Shown here in pieces: positions 7,731-16,855 of a DNA stretch of 64,000 nucleotides (positions within the stretch are counted from its first letter, which is position 1; each line of letters begins with the position of its first letter). The position numbers and the translations under genes were made by a program. The notes under the pieces are model-generated. The model was not told the DNA's origin, ran no database searches, and was given only the letters and a program-made list of their open reading frames with translations. The stretch is from Prevotella veroralis DSM 19559 = JCM 6290 (GTDB lineage Bacteria; Bacteroidota; Bacteroidia; Bacteroidales; Bacteroidaceae), in the NCBI RefSeq assembly GCF_000377625.1, contig NZ_KB898326.1:186001-250000 (forward strand). Reading direction: 5' to 3'.

Positions 7731-10131
7731 AAATCATAAAGGACGTTTCGCGCTCATAAGTCTATCGGTGATGAGTGCCTTTCTACTACTCCTTTCGGCA
7801 TGTAGCACAACCTCTGCTATCCCCGATGGAGAGCAGTTGTACATCGGAATGAAGCCTACTCTGTATAAGAATTACCAGTCAAATAAACACTTTGCAGCTA
7901 CTCAAGAAGAACTTGATTTGGTGCTTGCAACAACACCAAATGCCGCTTTGTTGGGTAGTCCCAGTCATCGTTCTCCATTCCCAATAGGGCTTTGGATATG
8001 GAATGCCTTTACACCAGATACAACGAAGTTCAGCCGTTGGATCGTGCGTACCTTTGGGTCTACTCCTGTCTTAATGAGCAATACTACGCCCGATCTACGC
8101 GTCACTGTGGGACAGAACCTACTACGTAAGAGAGGTTATTTCAATGGTAAGATCACCTACGAGAAACTAACCCAGAAGAATCCAAAGAAGGGTAAGTTGC
8201 AATACACAGTGGACATGGGTCACCTATGGACGATCGATAGTTTGCGGTACACGAACTTCCCTCCTGTGGCTGACAGTCTCATCACGAAGAACTTAGATAA
8301 GGCTCTCTTGCATAAGGGAGATGCGTTCGATGTGGCCACATTAGAGCAAGAACGAAAGCGCATAACAGACCTCTTTCGGAACAACGGATACTACTATTAC
8401 CAGAATAACGATGCAAGTTATCTGGCCGACACAACCAACGTGTATGGTGTAGCTAACGTCCGTTTACAAATGGCGGACTCGATTAGTTCGAAGGCACTAA
8501 GACCTTGGCAGATAGGGAAAGTGACGATTAACTTGCAGCGACAGTTCATGGAGCAGTTACACAATAAACAGTCTTTTCGAGATGTAACTGTCAATTACAA
8601 TGGTAAACGAACGCCTCTCCGCCTACGCACAATAGCTAATGATCTGAAGGTATGGCCGGGTTCTTTGTACAATAATGAGCTTGTTGAGCGCAGTCAACAA
8701 CAGTTGAATGGTAGCGGATTGTTCGCTGCCACCAACTTTACCTTTACTCCTCGTGACAGCACGGACAGTTGTAGTATATTGGACATGACGGTTGATTGCA
8801 CCTTTGATAAGCCTTACGATTTTTATATCGAGGCGTATGCGAAAGGCAAGACAAGCGGTCAGTATGGTCCAGAAGGGAACATCGGACTCATCAAGCGCAA
8901 TGCTTTTCGAAATGGAGAGAAGCTCGACTTGCGCGCACATGGCTCTTATGAGTGGTCGTTCAATAATGATGGTAATGGGCAAGATAGGCTTGGTGTGAGC
9001 AATTATAACTATGGTCTTGAGGGTAGTCTACAAATTCCTCGCCTCGTAAATCCCTTTGTCTTATCTCCAAGAAAGAAGTGGGAACGCATCCAGAAGAAGA
9101 TTGCTGAGGCTGAAGCAAGGGGCATTGAATATACTCCGAAGCCTCCCCGCACTTACTATACTACTCCAACAACAACCCTAAAGGCATCAGTTGATGTGCT
9201 AAACCGCGCTAAGTACTTTAAGAGACATGTAGTTTCTGGAGAGCTAACGTACCAATGGCAGCCTAATGAACGCAATAGTTTCTCTTATTCTCCGCTCTCT
9301 CTAACATACGAATATATGCACAAGGTAACCACTCGTTACCGCACCTTAATAGCAAGCCTCCCCTATCTTGAAGTCTCAATGGCGGATCAGTTCATACCAA
9401 AAATGCTGTTCCAATATACCCATACGAGCCCTTTTAACTATCGAAACCCCATCAAGTTCTGGGCAACAGTTAGTGAGGCATCCAACCTTTTAGCTGCTTC
9501 TTATGCTGTAACAGGGCATCGCTGGAGTGAAAAGAACAAACAACTCTTTAAGAATCCATTTGCTCAATTCTTTAAAGTAGAGCTTAACTTCACTAAAATA
9601 TGGGCTTTGGCAGAAAAGAGCAGTATTGCTTTTCATGCCAACACAGGCGCTGTTTGGGCTTATGGTAATAGCAAGGTAACTCCTTACACAGAGCAGTTTT
9701 TCGTTGGAGGAGCCAATAGTATTCGTGCATTCAACGCCCGACAGATAGGTCCCGGAAGCTATCGTTCATCCTTCCGACGCCGTTCCTACGTTGAACAAAC
9801 AGGTGACTTGAAGCTCCAAATGAACCTCGAATACCGTCCCCACCTGCTTGGTTCACTCTATGGGGCAGTCTTCCTCGATGCAGGAAACGTGTGGACACTA
9901 CATCACGACACGGCTCGTAAAGGTGGACAATTCGTCTTTAAGAATACTTTTAAGCAAATGGCATTAGGCACAGGGGTGGGTCTTCGATATGATATAGGCT
10001 ACTTCATGCTACGTATCGATTGGGGAGTTGGACTGCATGTACCCTATAACACGGGCAAGAGAGGACTATATAACATAGCTAAATTCAAGGATGCTCAGAC
10101 CCTCCATCTGGCTATTGGTCTGCCCTTCTAA
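7717..10131 (+). CDS. tamL: TamL: lipoprotein form of the Omp85/TamA barrel
   Basis: 804 residues from ATG at 7717 (an in-frame TTG at 7711 is less likely). The signal peptide ends in a lipobox LSAC with the cysteine at residue 29, so the N-terminus should be lipidated. POTRA-like segments follow (around residues 100-360), then the Omp85 16-strand barrel, with the strand GTGVGLRYDIGYFMLRIDWG near the C-terminus. Lipidated TamA variants paired with TamB are known in Bacteroidetes as TamL. The start overlaps the tamB stop by 14 bases, implying translational coupling. The protein sits in the outer membrane. Confidence 0.88.
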   Translation: MRRDKNHKGRFALISLSVMSAFLLLLSACSTTSAIPDGEQLYIGMKPTLYKNYQSNKHFAATQEELDLVLATTPNAALLGSPSHRSPFPIGLWIWNAFTPDTTKFSRWIVRTFGSTPVLMSNTTPDLRVTVGQNLLRKRGYFNGKITYEKLTQKNPKKGKLQYTVDMGHLWTIDSLRYTNFPPVADSLITKNLDKALLHKGDAFDVATLEQERKRITDLFRNNGYYYYQNNDASYLADTTNVYGVANVRLQMADSISSKALRPWQIGKVTINLQRQFMEQLHNKQSFRDVTVNYNGKRTPLRLRTIANDLKVWPGSLYNNELVERSQQQLNGSGLFAATNFTFTPRDSTDSCSILDMTVDCTFDKPYDFYIEAYAKGKTSGQYGPEGNIGLIKRNAFRNGEKLDLRAHGSYEWSFNNDGNGQDRLGVSNYNYGLEGSLQIPRLVNPFVLSPRKKWERIQKKIAEAEARGIEYTPKPPRTYYTTPTTTLKASVDVLNRAKYFKRHVVSGELTYQWQPNERNSFSYSPLSLTYEYMHKVTTRYRTLIASLPYLEVSMADQFIPKMLFQYTHTSPFNYRNPIKFWATVSEASNLLAASYAVTGHRWSEKNKQLFKNPFAQFFKVELNFTKIWALAEKSSIAFHANTGAVWAYGNSKVTPYTEQFFVGGANSIRAFNARQIGPGSYRSSFRRRSYVEQTGDLKLQMNLEYRPHLLGSLYGAVFLDAGNVWTLHHDTARKGGQFVFKNTFKQMALGTGVGLRYDIGYFMLRIDWGVGLHVPYNTGKRGLYNIAKFKDAQTLHLAIGLPF

Positions 10132-10148
10132 ACTATTTCTAAGAATAT

Positions 10149-10838
10149 ATGAAAAGACTTTTTTTATTATTACTAATGGTTGCTTCTATTGTGACAAGCT
10201 ATGCACAGGAAAGCACAGAAGCCCCTCGTCATGAGGTGCTCTTAGAGACTGACAGCGGTAATATACGTATCGAACTCTTTAACGAAACGCCTCTGCACCG
10301 TGATAACTTCCTCAAGTTAGTACGCAGCGGAGCCTATGATGGGGTGCTATTCCACCGTGTTATCAAGGACTTCATGGTGCAGACTGGTGACATGGGATCG
10401 AAGAATGCCAAGCCGGGACAGGCTCTTGGCGATACGCCCGAACGCTATTCTCTACCCGCAGAGATACATTATCCCGAGTTGTTGCACCGCCGAGGTGCAG
10501 TCGCAGCAGCGCGTGAAAGCGATGATGTAAACCCACAACGTAAGTCGTCATCTACGCAATTCTACATTGTTTGGGGTGTACGTTTTACGGACAAGCAACT
10601 CGATTGGGCGCAAGAGAGACTGGATGCTCATACAGGTGGAACAGTGAAGATGTCGCCTGCAGTTCGTCAGTTATATAAGACTGAGGGAGGCTCTCCTCAT
10701 CTTGATGGACAATATACTGTTTTCGGTCAAGTAGTCGATGGCTTGGATGTTGTTGATCGAATACAACGACAGCCCGTAGACGATAACGACCGTCCAACGA
10801 CAGACCTCCGTATTCGCAAGGCAATTGTTTTGAAGTAA
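10149..10838 (+). CDS. Secreted cyclophilin-type peptidyl-prolyl isomerase
   Basis: 229 residues with a signal peptide ending near SYAQ (residue 20). The cyclophilin fold is clear: ETDSGNIRIELF, then FHRVIKDFMVQTGD, which carries the catalytic Arg, Phe and Gln, then QFYIVWG and the end strand TVFGQVVDGLDVVDRI. It should speed proline isomerisation in the periplasm. It lies 17 bases after tamL in the same direction, so it is probably co-transcribed with tamB-tamL, where it could help fold barrel proteins (inference). Confidence 0.92.
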   Translation: MKRLFLLLLMVASIVTSYAQESTEAPRHEVLLETDSGNIRIELFNETPLHRDNFLKLVRSGAYDGVLFHRVIKDFMVQTGDMGSKNAKPGQALGDTPERYSLPAEIHYPELLHRRGAVAAARESDDVNPQRKSSSTQFYIVWGVRFTDKQLDWAQERLDAHTGGTVKMSPAVRQLYKTEGGSPHLDGQYTVFGQVVDGLDVVDRIQRQPVDDNDRPTTDLRIRKAIVLK

Positions 10839-10849
10839 AGTGATGATGT

Positions 10850-10881
10850 AATGGTAAGGTCGTTTTAAGTACCTTGCCATT
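10850..10881 (+). terminator. Hairpin after the tamB-tamL-cyclophilin operon
   Basis: AATGGTAAGGT and ACCTTGCCATT pair over 11 positions (one G-T) around a 10-base loop. No strong T-run follows, so it may act as a terminator or as a transcript-stabilising stem. Confidence 0.45.
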
Positions 10882-10911
10882 GCCTATATATAATAAGGTG
10901 TAAAACAGAAA

Positions 10912-13413
10912 ATGGTAATCAATAAGAAACTAATAGGTTGCTTGGTTGCTCTCCTACTTGCTTCTGGCACGGGAGTAGCCCACAGCAGGTATATATATTA
11001 TGCTGTTAACGATTCTACGGACACACAATCAGTAGCAGCAAAGACGAATGATAGTAATGATAAGAAAGATGCCAAGGATAAGGAGAAGCCCTCTTCTTAC
11101 GAACAACTAATGAAGAAAGGCGGTAGTGTACACGATGGTCTCTTCACGATAAGGCATATCGAAGACAAGTGGTACTTCGAACTCCCAGACTCCATTCTGG
11201 GTCGTTATCTATTGGCTGTAACGCGTTTCACCGCCGTACCACAGAGCTTCGGCAAGTTCTCGGGAGAGGCAATTAACCAACAGACCCTCTATTTCGAGCA
11301 ACGCGACAATAAGACTATTAACCTCCGCGCATACGTTCTTTCACAGGAAGCAGACCCAAAGAGTCGCATATCCCGAACGCTCAAAGCCTCCACTGCCGAC
11401 CCTATCATCGCCTCGTTCAAAGTAATTGGTCGCAACAAGAAGACTAATAACCAGCTCATCGAAGTGACCCCTTTATTCATCAAGGATAATGGTGTCGTCA
11501 GTATTCCACAGAATGCTGCTAAACAACTGAAAATCGGTTCGTTGCAGTCCGACAGAACCTTTATTGACACGATGAAGGTCTATCCGATCAATGCCGAAAT
11601 AGCCACAACACGCACCTATAGTAGTACTCCTTCTTCCGCTCCGGCATCATCAACTGGGGTCATGACCATCGGTCTGAACACGAGTATAGTACTACTTCCT
11701 AAGACTCCAATGCGCAAGCGTATATGGGATCCGAGGGTTGGTTACTTCACCAATCGATATACTATCTTCAGTGATGATCAGACCCGCGCCGACCGCGAAC
11801 AGTTCATTTCTCGCTTTCGCTTAGAGCCTAAAGACAAGAAAGCCTACGCCCGAGGCAAACTCACAGAACCGATTAAGCCCATCGTTTTCTATATAGATCC
11901 TGCAACGCCAAAGAAGTGGGTTTCTTATCTAAAACAGGGTATTGAGGATTGGAATGTAGCCTTCGAAGCGGCTGGATTCAAGCATGCCATCCAAGCAAGG
12001 GATTGGCCGGAAGATGATTCAACGATGAGTGTTGACGATGCACGTTACAATGTTTTGCGTTACTTACCAGCTGAGATTGAAAACGCATACGGCCCCCACA
12101 TTGTCGATCCTCGCAGTGGGGAGACCATCGAAAGTCATATTTGTTGGTATCACAATGTGATGAATCTATTGACAAAGTGGTACATGACGCAATGCGGACC
12201 ACTTGACAAACGAGCACAGACAATGCACATGGACGACCGACTCATGGGTGAATTGATACGCTTCGTATCGAGCCATGAGGTCGGACATACACTCGGTTTG
12301 CGTCACAACATGGGTGCCAGTCACGCCACACCAGTGGAGAAGTTGCGTGATAAGAAGTGGGTTGAAGAGCACGGACACACTGCAAGTATCATGGACTATG
12401 CCCGTTTCAATTACGTAGCTCAGCCCGAGGACCATATTTCCGAACGTGGTCTTTTCCCACGAATAAACGACTATGACAAGTGGGCAATACGCTGGGGCTA
12501 TCAGTACAGACCTGAGTTTAAGGACGAGATAGACGAGAAGGAAGGGTTGTTAACAGAGACTTCTAAGGTCTTAGCAACCAATCCGCGCCTATGGTTCGGA
12601 GGCGAGGGTAAGAACGAAGACCCACGTGCGCAGACTGAAGACTTGGGTGATGACAATGTGAAAGCGAGTGAGTATGGCATTAAGAACCTTAAGCGCATCA
12701 TAGTCGCCTTACCTACATGGACGCATCAAACTAACGATAGATACGAGGACAGGATAGAGATGTGGAAGAGTGTTATCAGTCAGTTCAATCGATACACAAA
12801 CCACGTTCTTAAGAACGTTGGAGGGCGATACATCAATAACATGCCAGGGCAGAAACCTTACGAGGTGGCACCTGCACAAAAGGGAAGAGACGCTGTTAAC
12901 TATCTCTCCCGACAGCTCTTCGACGCTCCAGTCTGGCTCTATCCGTCAACGATGACAGATGTTTCTGGAGTCAATGCTGTCGATGAGATCGCTGCACAAC
13001 AAGGGCGAGTTTTGAAGGTATTGTTGAATGGTTCGTTGATAGATAAGATTTACAAGGATCAATTTGCGGCTGGTGCTTATCAGGTCAAGGACTATTTGAA
13101 CGATGTATTCAAGGCTGTTTGGCAACCCTTATCATCGACTAATGACGTGAAAGTTCGTACACGTCGTTTGTTGGAGCGTACCTATATCAAGCAGCTCGAT
13201 GCATTCCTTAATCAAGAGGAGAAAGATAAATCCATAGCTATAGACCGCGCTCGTCCGTCAGATATATCGCTGTATCTTGGACAGCAGCTTGATACTATTG
13301 AGAAGTATTGCAAGGCGCAGGCTGCCATCAGCACAGACCTCAATCTCCTGCATTACAACGATATTCTGCGCCAGATAAAACTAATTCGTGAACGGCAGAA
13401 TAGCGTGAAGTAA
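10912..13413 (+). CDS. Secreted zinc metalloprotease (DUF5117/DUF4953 type)
   Basis: 833 residues with an N-terminal signal segment (roughly 1-25), a lysine- and aspartate-rich linker and then the DUF5118/DUF5117 region (from about residue 60: YEQLMKKGGSVHDGLF). The catalytic site HEVGHTLGLRH, a metzincin-like HExxHxxGxxH, lies near residue 456. Such proteins are common in Bacteroidetes and are predicted envelope or secreted proteases of unknown target. No T9SS C-terminal domain is evident. It follows the cyclophilin by 73 bases across a hairpin and no clear -7 box is seen, so read-through from tamB is possible. Confidence 0.85.
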   Translation: MVINKKLIGCLVALLLASGTGVAHSRYIYYAVNDSTDTQSVAAKTNDSNDKKDAKDKEKPSSYEQLMKKGGSVHDGLFTIRHIEDKWYFELPDSILGRYLLAVTRFTAVPQSFGKFSGEAINQQTLYFEQRDNKTINLRAYVLSQEADPKSRISRTLKASTADPIIASFKVIGRNKKTNNQLIEVTPLFIKDNGVVSIPQNAAKQLKIGSLQSDRTFIDTMKVYPINAEIATTRTYSSTPSSAPASSTGVMTIGLNTSIVLLPKTPMRKRIWDPRVGYFTNRYTIFSDDQTRADREQFISRFRLEPKDKKAYARGKLTEPIKPIVFYIDPATPKKWVSYLKQGIEDWNVAFEAAGFKHAIQARDWPEDDSTMSVDDARYNVLRYLPAEIENAYGPHIVDPRSGETIESHICWYHNVMNLLTKWYMTQCGPLDKRAQTMHMDDRLMGELIRFVSSHEVGHTLGLRHNMGASHATPVEKLRDKKWVEEHGHTASIMDYARFNYVAQPEDHISERGLFPRINDYDKWAIRWGYQYRPEFKDEIDEKEGLLTETSKVLATNPRLWFGGEGKNEDPRAQTEDLGDDNVKASEYGIKNLKRIIVALPTWTHQTNDRYEDRIEMWKSVISQFNRYTNHVLKNVGGRYINNMPGQKPYEVAPAQKGRDAVNYLSRQLFDAPVWLYPSTMTDVSGVNAVDEIAAQQGRVLKVLLNGSLIDKIYKDQFAAGAYQVKDYLNDVFKAVWQPLSSTNDVKVRTRRLLERTYIKQLDAFLNQEEKDKSIAIDRARPSDISLYLGQQLDTIEKYCKAQAAISTDLNLLHYNDILRQIKLIRERQNSVK

Positions 13414-13460
13414 GGAAGTCTCTTCAATCCTCTCCACTGGAGGGGATGTTCCGAACGAAA

Positions 13461-13546
13461 TAAAGAGGGCGTCTCTTTGCATTAAAGAGAGCCTCTTCTC
13501 ACATCAAAGAAACGCCCTCTTCGATATGAAGGAGGCGTTTCTTTAA
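13461..13546. repeat. Intergenic repeat, module A
   Basis: Arms TAAAGAGGGCGTCTCTTTG, AAAGAAACGCCCTCTTCGA and GGAGGCGTTTCTTTA can pair with one another. This is the same family as 1304-1401 and 23246-23282, here without module B. A diverged module D (CTCTCCCTCGCC ... GTGAGGGGGC) follows near 13610-13640. The rest of 13547-13700 holds nothing recognisable. Confidence 0.7.
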
Positions 13547-13704
13547 ATTGTATCATGCAATTTCCTCTGCTTTTATGAAGCATTACCTCCAATGCCACTA
13601 GTACTATCTACTCTCCCTCGCCATTCTGTGAGGGGGCAGAGATGAGGCTTCTCATACTCCTTCTATACCTATTTCAAGGTATTGTCTAATCTCCTTTTTA
13701 TATG

Positions 13705-13712
13705 TAACTTTG
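13705..13712 (+). promoter_or_regulatory. -7 box in front of the truncated barrel gene
   Basis: TAACTTTG followed by C is a perfect TAnnTTTG, eight bases before the ATG at 13720. It appears intact although the gene behind it is broken. Confidence 0.55.
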
Positions 13713-13719
13713 CATTTCA

Positions 13720-14016
13720 ATGTATCTTGGAAGACACAGTCTTATCAGGCAATAGGGTACATTCACCAGTCGTTCAAGGCTTCATCTCACTGATCCAACA
13801 GCCTTACTTGCACAGCAGGTAATACTTAAAGACAAGTCATTCTACGATGCCAATCTCATCCATGGGAGCCTACAAGTGATGTACCAATTCCCTATGACGA
13901 TTAAAAAGTCACATTCCATGTGGTTTGTAAAGGTCTTCGGCGACTTCTCATCTGCTAGCACATCGGGGCATCCCAATCTATATAATGTAGGCTTCAGTAT
14001 CGGTTTATTTAATTAA
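13720..14016 (+). pseudogene. Truncated outer-membrane barrel-type gene
   Basis: ATG at 13720 gives only MYLGRHSLIRQ before TAG. A frame free of stops then runs from 13756 to 14016 (86 codons) and ends in amphipathic strands (GSLQVMYQFPMT, MWFVKVFGDF, NLYNVGFSIGLFN) typical of the C-terminus of Bacteroidetes outer-membrane beta-barrels. The usual middle of such a gene is absent, so this looks like a large internal deletion joining a short start to the last strands. The exact family cannot be named. Confidence 0.5.
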
Positions 14017-14065
14017 AGAGGACGTTGTTTTATAAGATAGTAAACCATTAATAGCAATGGAGCTG

Positions 14066-14497
14066 TTACTTGATTGCCGACTTCCATATCCATAGTTTTC
14101 CTACTTGGAAACTAACAAGTGCCTTCGTTTCTGTCTCCATCTCCTTGATTCCTTGTTCCCCTCTTTGCAAGATAAAGACGTCTCCTGCATTGAGCTTAGC
14201 TATCAATGAGGAGTCTTTATGCGTCACCTCGTCAAGTCGGGGGAGCATATCAAGGTCGTCAGCATTGTGCACTCCGAAGCAAGGGGTGGTAATTTTCACT
14301 TTCACCTCACCCACCTCTCTAAAGCCGGCATTACTTGCATTGATTGCTTGAACATTCTTGTTACCCTTCTCGAAACTCTCTTTTAGTGTGTCAATAGTCT
14401 TTTCGATTTCCGTAAACTTAGCCTCCTTCTGTCCGTGCTCACAAGCGCAAAGGAGAAAAGAAGCCATTATTGAAACCGCTGTTAATTTCTTTATCAT
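14066..14497 (-). CDS. Small putative lipoprotein, function unknown
   Basis: 143 residues from ATG at 14497. An upstream in-frame ATG at 14542 would place the signal peptide internally, so it was not used. The N-terminus MIKKLTAVSIMASFLLCAC is a lipoprotein signal with C17 or C19 as the lipid site. A charged helix follows (FTEIEKTIDTLKESFEKGNK), then a compact domain with a single further cysteine (TTPCFGVHNADD) and FILQRGEQGIKEMETETKAL. It has its own promoter and is divergent from the PepSY gene. I do not recognise the family. Confidence 0.7.
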   Translation of the reverse strand: MIKKLTAVSIMASFLLCACEHGQKEAKFTEIEKTIDTLKESFEKGNKNVQAINASNAGFREVGEVKVKITTPCFGVHNADDLDMLPRLDEVTHKDSSLIAKLNAGDVFILQRGEQGIKEMETETKALVSFQVGKLWIWKSAIK

Positions 14498-14523
14498 TGA
14501 GTATATACGTTTATCAATGAATG

Positions 14524-14531
14524 CAAAAGTA
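14524..14531 (-). promoter_or_regulatory. Promoter of the small lipoprotein gene
   Basis: -7 box TACTTTTG on the minus strand, with a -33 TTTG at 14553-14556 and a 21-base spacer, a good Bacteroidetes promoter 27 bases before the start codon. Confidence 0.6.
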
Positions 14532-14595
14532 CGCTTTTTCAATCATAACAAGCAAAGTTAGCAATGGAAAATACCGATTATTCCTCTTTTTTATG

Positions 14596-14603
14596 TAAGT
14601 TTG
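14596..14603 (+). promoter_or_regulatory. -7 box of the PepSY gene
   Basis: TAAGTTTG followed by C, a perfect TAnnTTTG about 55 bases before ATG 14658. It is divergent from the promoter at 14524. Confidence 0.6.
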
Positions 14604-14657
14604 CAGACTTAAAGAATATACTCTGTTTAATTACATCTCACTAATCAATAGTAATCA

Positions 14658-16079
14658 ATGAAACGCAAGACATGGCACAAGTACCATAAGTGGTTAGGAA
14701 TAATCATTTGCTTTTTTGTCATCATGTTCAGCCTCTCTGGCATCATTCTCAACCATCGCAGCACATTTACAAACCTATCTGTCAGTAGGAAATTCTTGCC
14801 TTCCTCTTATTCTTTTAAGCGTTGGAACAATGGCTTATTACGGGGTACTTTACGTTATAAAGACCCAAAATCAAATACCGAGAAAGTGCTTATCTATGGT
14901 GCCGCAGGCTGTTTCTTAACCGATAGTACCGCCTCTTCTATTACCGAATTTAACAACGGCTTACCCACAGGAGCCGACTATCGACAGATAAGGGGAGTAG
15001 TGCAAACTCCACAAGGAGAACTCTTTGCCGCAGGTATCATGGGCTTATACCGATTGAAGGAACACAACACTTGGCAGCAAGTGAGCCTCCCGAAGGAAGA
15101 TGATGACGAACTCTTATCGGATATAAGTATGCGTGGTGATACCTTGGTAGTGCTTAGTAGATCGTATCTATACATCTCCAACGCTCCATATAACCATTTC
15201 CAACGCCTTCAACTACATGCTCCTGCAGGTTACGATGGCAAGGTTAGCCTCTTTAAACAACTTTGGCTTTTGCATTGCGGAGGCTTATTTGGTACTTGGG
15301 GAAAGCTCTTTATGGATGCAATAGCCCTTGTTCTCATTCTTCTAAGCGTCACTGGAATATGGTTGTGGGCACGTCCTCGCAGTGTAAAGATGTTTAAGTG
15401 GCATAAACAAGTGGGTATCTACACTTTCTTCCTCACCCTCTTTATCGCAATAACAGGCTGGGCATTACGTCCACCTCTTATGATTCTCCTTGCCACCAAC
15501 AGCACTCGTCCACTGCCGGGAACGGTATTGAACAGTGATAACGCATGGTATGACAAGTTAAGGATGATACGTTATGACGACCAAAAACACGATTGGATGA
15601 TTTCAACCTCCGATGGTTTCTATTCCTTGACATCATTAATAAGTCAGCCGAAAGCCCTCACCACTACCCCACCTGTTAGTGTGATGGGGCAAAACGTATG
15701 GCAACATGAATCGACGGGAACGTGGCTTGTGGGTTCGTTTGATGGTCTCTACCGATGGAATAGACAAACAAATTATATTGAACCATGCGATGCCTCCTTG
15801 TATGCAGGAGTCCTCATCCCAGGCACAGCACCAACAGGACAAACCATCTCGGGCTATAGTTCTGATTTTAAAGGGTATCTCTGTTGGGCTGATTACTTCA
15901 CTGGTACACTTTTCCCAGCCCAACCTTCCGACTTAGAAGACTGCCCCATGTCACTTTGGAACGCGGCATTGGAGGTGCATACAGGACGTATCTACATGGG
16001 AAGTATTGGTTCCTTTGCCTTTATCTTCATTATAGGTATTCTTCTAATAATCGTCTTGGTATCAGGGAAGAAACTATAA
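14658..16079 (+). CDS. PepSY-associated transmembrane protein
   Basis: 473 residues. It opens with KRKTWHKYHKWLGIIICF, the typical HxxxG-containing first helix of PepSY_TM proteins. A periplasmic segment of about 180 residues follows, then two helices around residues 215-275 (ALVLILLSVTGIWLWARP and VGIYTFFLTLFIAITGW), another periplasmic segment and a last helix at the C-terminus. Family members are inner-membrane proteins often linked to iron or flavin reductase functions; nothing nearby defines the substrate. It converges with the PAP2 gene over a shared hairpin. Confidence 0.82.
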   Translation: MKRKTWHKYHKWLGIIICFFVIMFSLSGIILNHRSTFTNLSVSRKFLPSSYSFKRWNNGLLRGTLRYKDPKSNTEKVLIYGAAGCFLTDSTASSITEFNNGLPTGADYRQIRGVVQTPQGELFAAGIMGLYRLKEHNTWQQVSLPKEDDDELLSDISMRGDTLVVLSRSYLYISNAPYNHFQRLQLHAPAGYDGKVSLFKQLWLLHCGGLFGTWGKLFMDAIALVLILLSVTGIWLWARPRSVKMFKWHKQVGIYTFFLTLFIAITGWALRPPLMILLATNSTRPLPGTVLNSDNAWYDKLRMIRYDDQKHDWMISTSDGFYSLTSLISQPKALTTTPPVSVMGQNVWQHESTGTWLVGSFDGLYRWNRQTNYIEPCDASLYAGVLIPGTAPTGQTISGYSSDFKGYLCWADYFTGTLFPAQPSDLEDCPMSLWNAALEVHTGRIYMGSIGSFAFIFIIGILLIIVLVSGKKL

Positions 16080-16080
16080 A

Positions 16081-16113
16081 GACTATTCGAGCATACGATT
16101 TGCTCGAATGGTC
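16081..16113. terminator. Shared hairpin between convergent genes
   Basis: ATTCGAGCA and TGCTCGAAT form a perfect 9-bp stem around TACGATT, extended by GAC/GTC. It sits exactly between the stops of the PepSY gene (16079) and the PAP2 gene (16113-16115), as expected for a bidirectional terminator, but T-runs are weak. Confidence 0.6.
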
Positions 16114-16787
16114 TAAGCCATCATATACATTACCAAAGAGGCAACAGTAATATAAGCAAATATGCCTAAGCCCGCCCAAACAGGTAAGAGCGTCCCCTTG
16201 AGCTGACGGCTATGATAAGGGCCTTCTACATATAATAAGGTGCGATAAACGAGTGCAGAACCAATCAAAGCAAAGGTTAATCCGCCAAGAATATCACCTG
16301 GGTAATGCACGCCAAGGTACATTCTTGAATAGCAAACTATGGTTGCCCAAACTATCATAAACACCGACAACCATCGCTTCCGAAGCAGGAAACAGATGAA
16401 GAAAGCCAACCCGAAGCAATTACCAGCATGATTGGAGGGGAAGCCGTAAGCCCCACCTCGATAATTATTAACGACATGTACCAAATGACCAATCGGACAA
16501 TTAAGGTTACTTGGACGCATTCTTCCTATCATCGGACGTATCCACTGCGCTGTCAGAGTGTCTGTTATGAGTATCATTACACCGATTGCCAGCAGACTAA
16601 AAAACACTGCCTTGAAGGTGAAATTACGTATGAGCAACACAAGAATCAACACATACAAGGGTAGCCAGATGAGCTTCCCACTAACGGAAACCATGAACAA
16701 GTCCCAATAAGGATTGTGTAAGCTGTTTACTGCCAATAGGGCATGTTGATCATAATTGAGGATATTTTCAATGAAAACTTCTTTCAT
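16113..16787 (-). CDS. PAP2-family membrane phosphatase
   Basis: 224 residues with about five or six membrane helices. The three PAP2 motifs are present: RPMIGRMRP (motif 1, Arg in place of the usual first Lys), PSNHA (motif 2) and SRMYLGVHYPGD (motif 3, catalytic His). Such enzymes remove phosphate from isoprenoid or lipid pyrophosphates such as undecaprenyl-PP, or from lipid A, on the periplasmic side. The real substrate cannot be told from sequence. The next minus-strand gene upstream is on the far side of a tail-to-tail junction, so it is probably its own unit. Confidence 0.88.
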   Translation of the reverse strand: MKEVFIENILNYDQHALLAVNSLHNPYWDLFMVSVSGKLIWLPLYVLILVLLIRNFTFKAVFFSLLAIGVMILITDTLTAQWIRPMIGRMRPSNLNCPIGHLVHVVNNYRGGAYGFPSNHAGNCFGLAFFICFLLRKRWLSVFMIVWATIVCYSRMYLGVHYPGDILGGLTFALIGSALVYRTLLYVEGPYHSRQLKGTLLPVWAGLGIFAYITVASLVMYMMA

Positions 16788-16855
16788 TTTGGCTGTAGAT
16801 TAGTTATATTCTTAATCTCTGTTATCTATTATCTGTATTCTTTCTAATGTTGATT

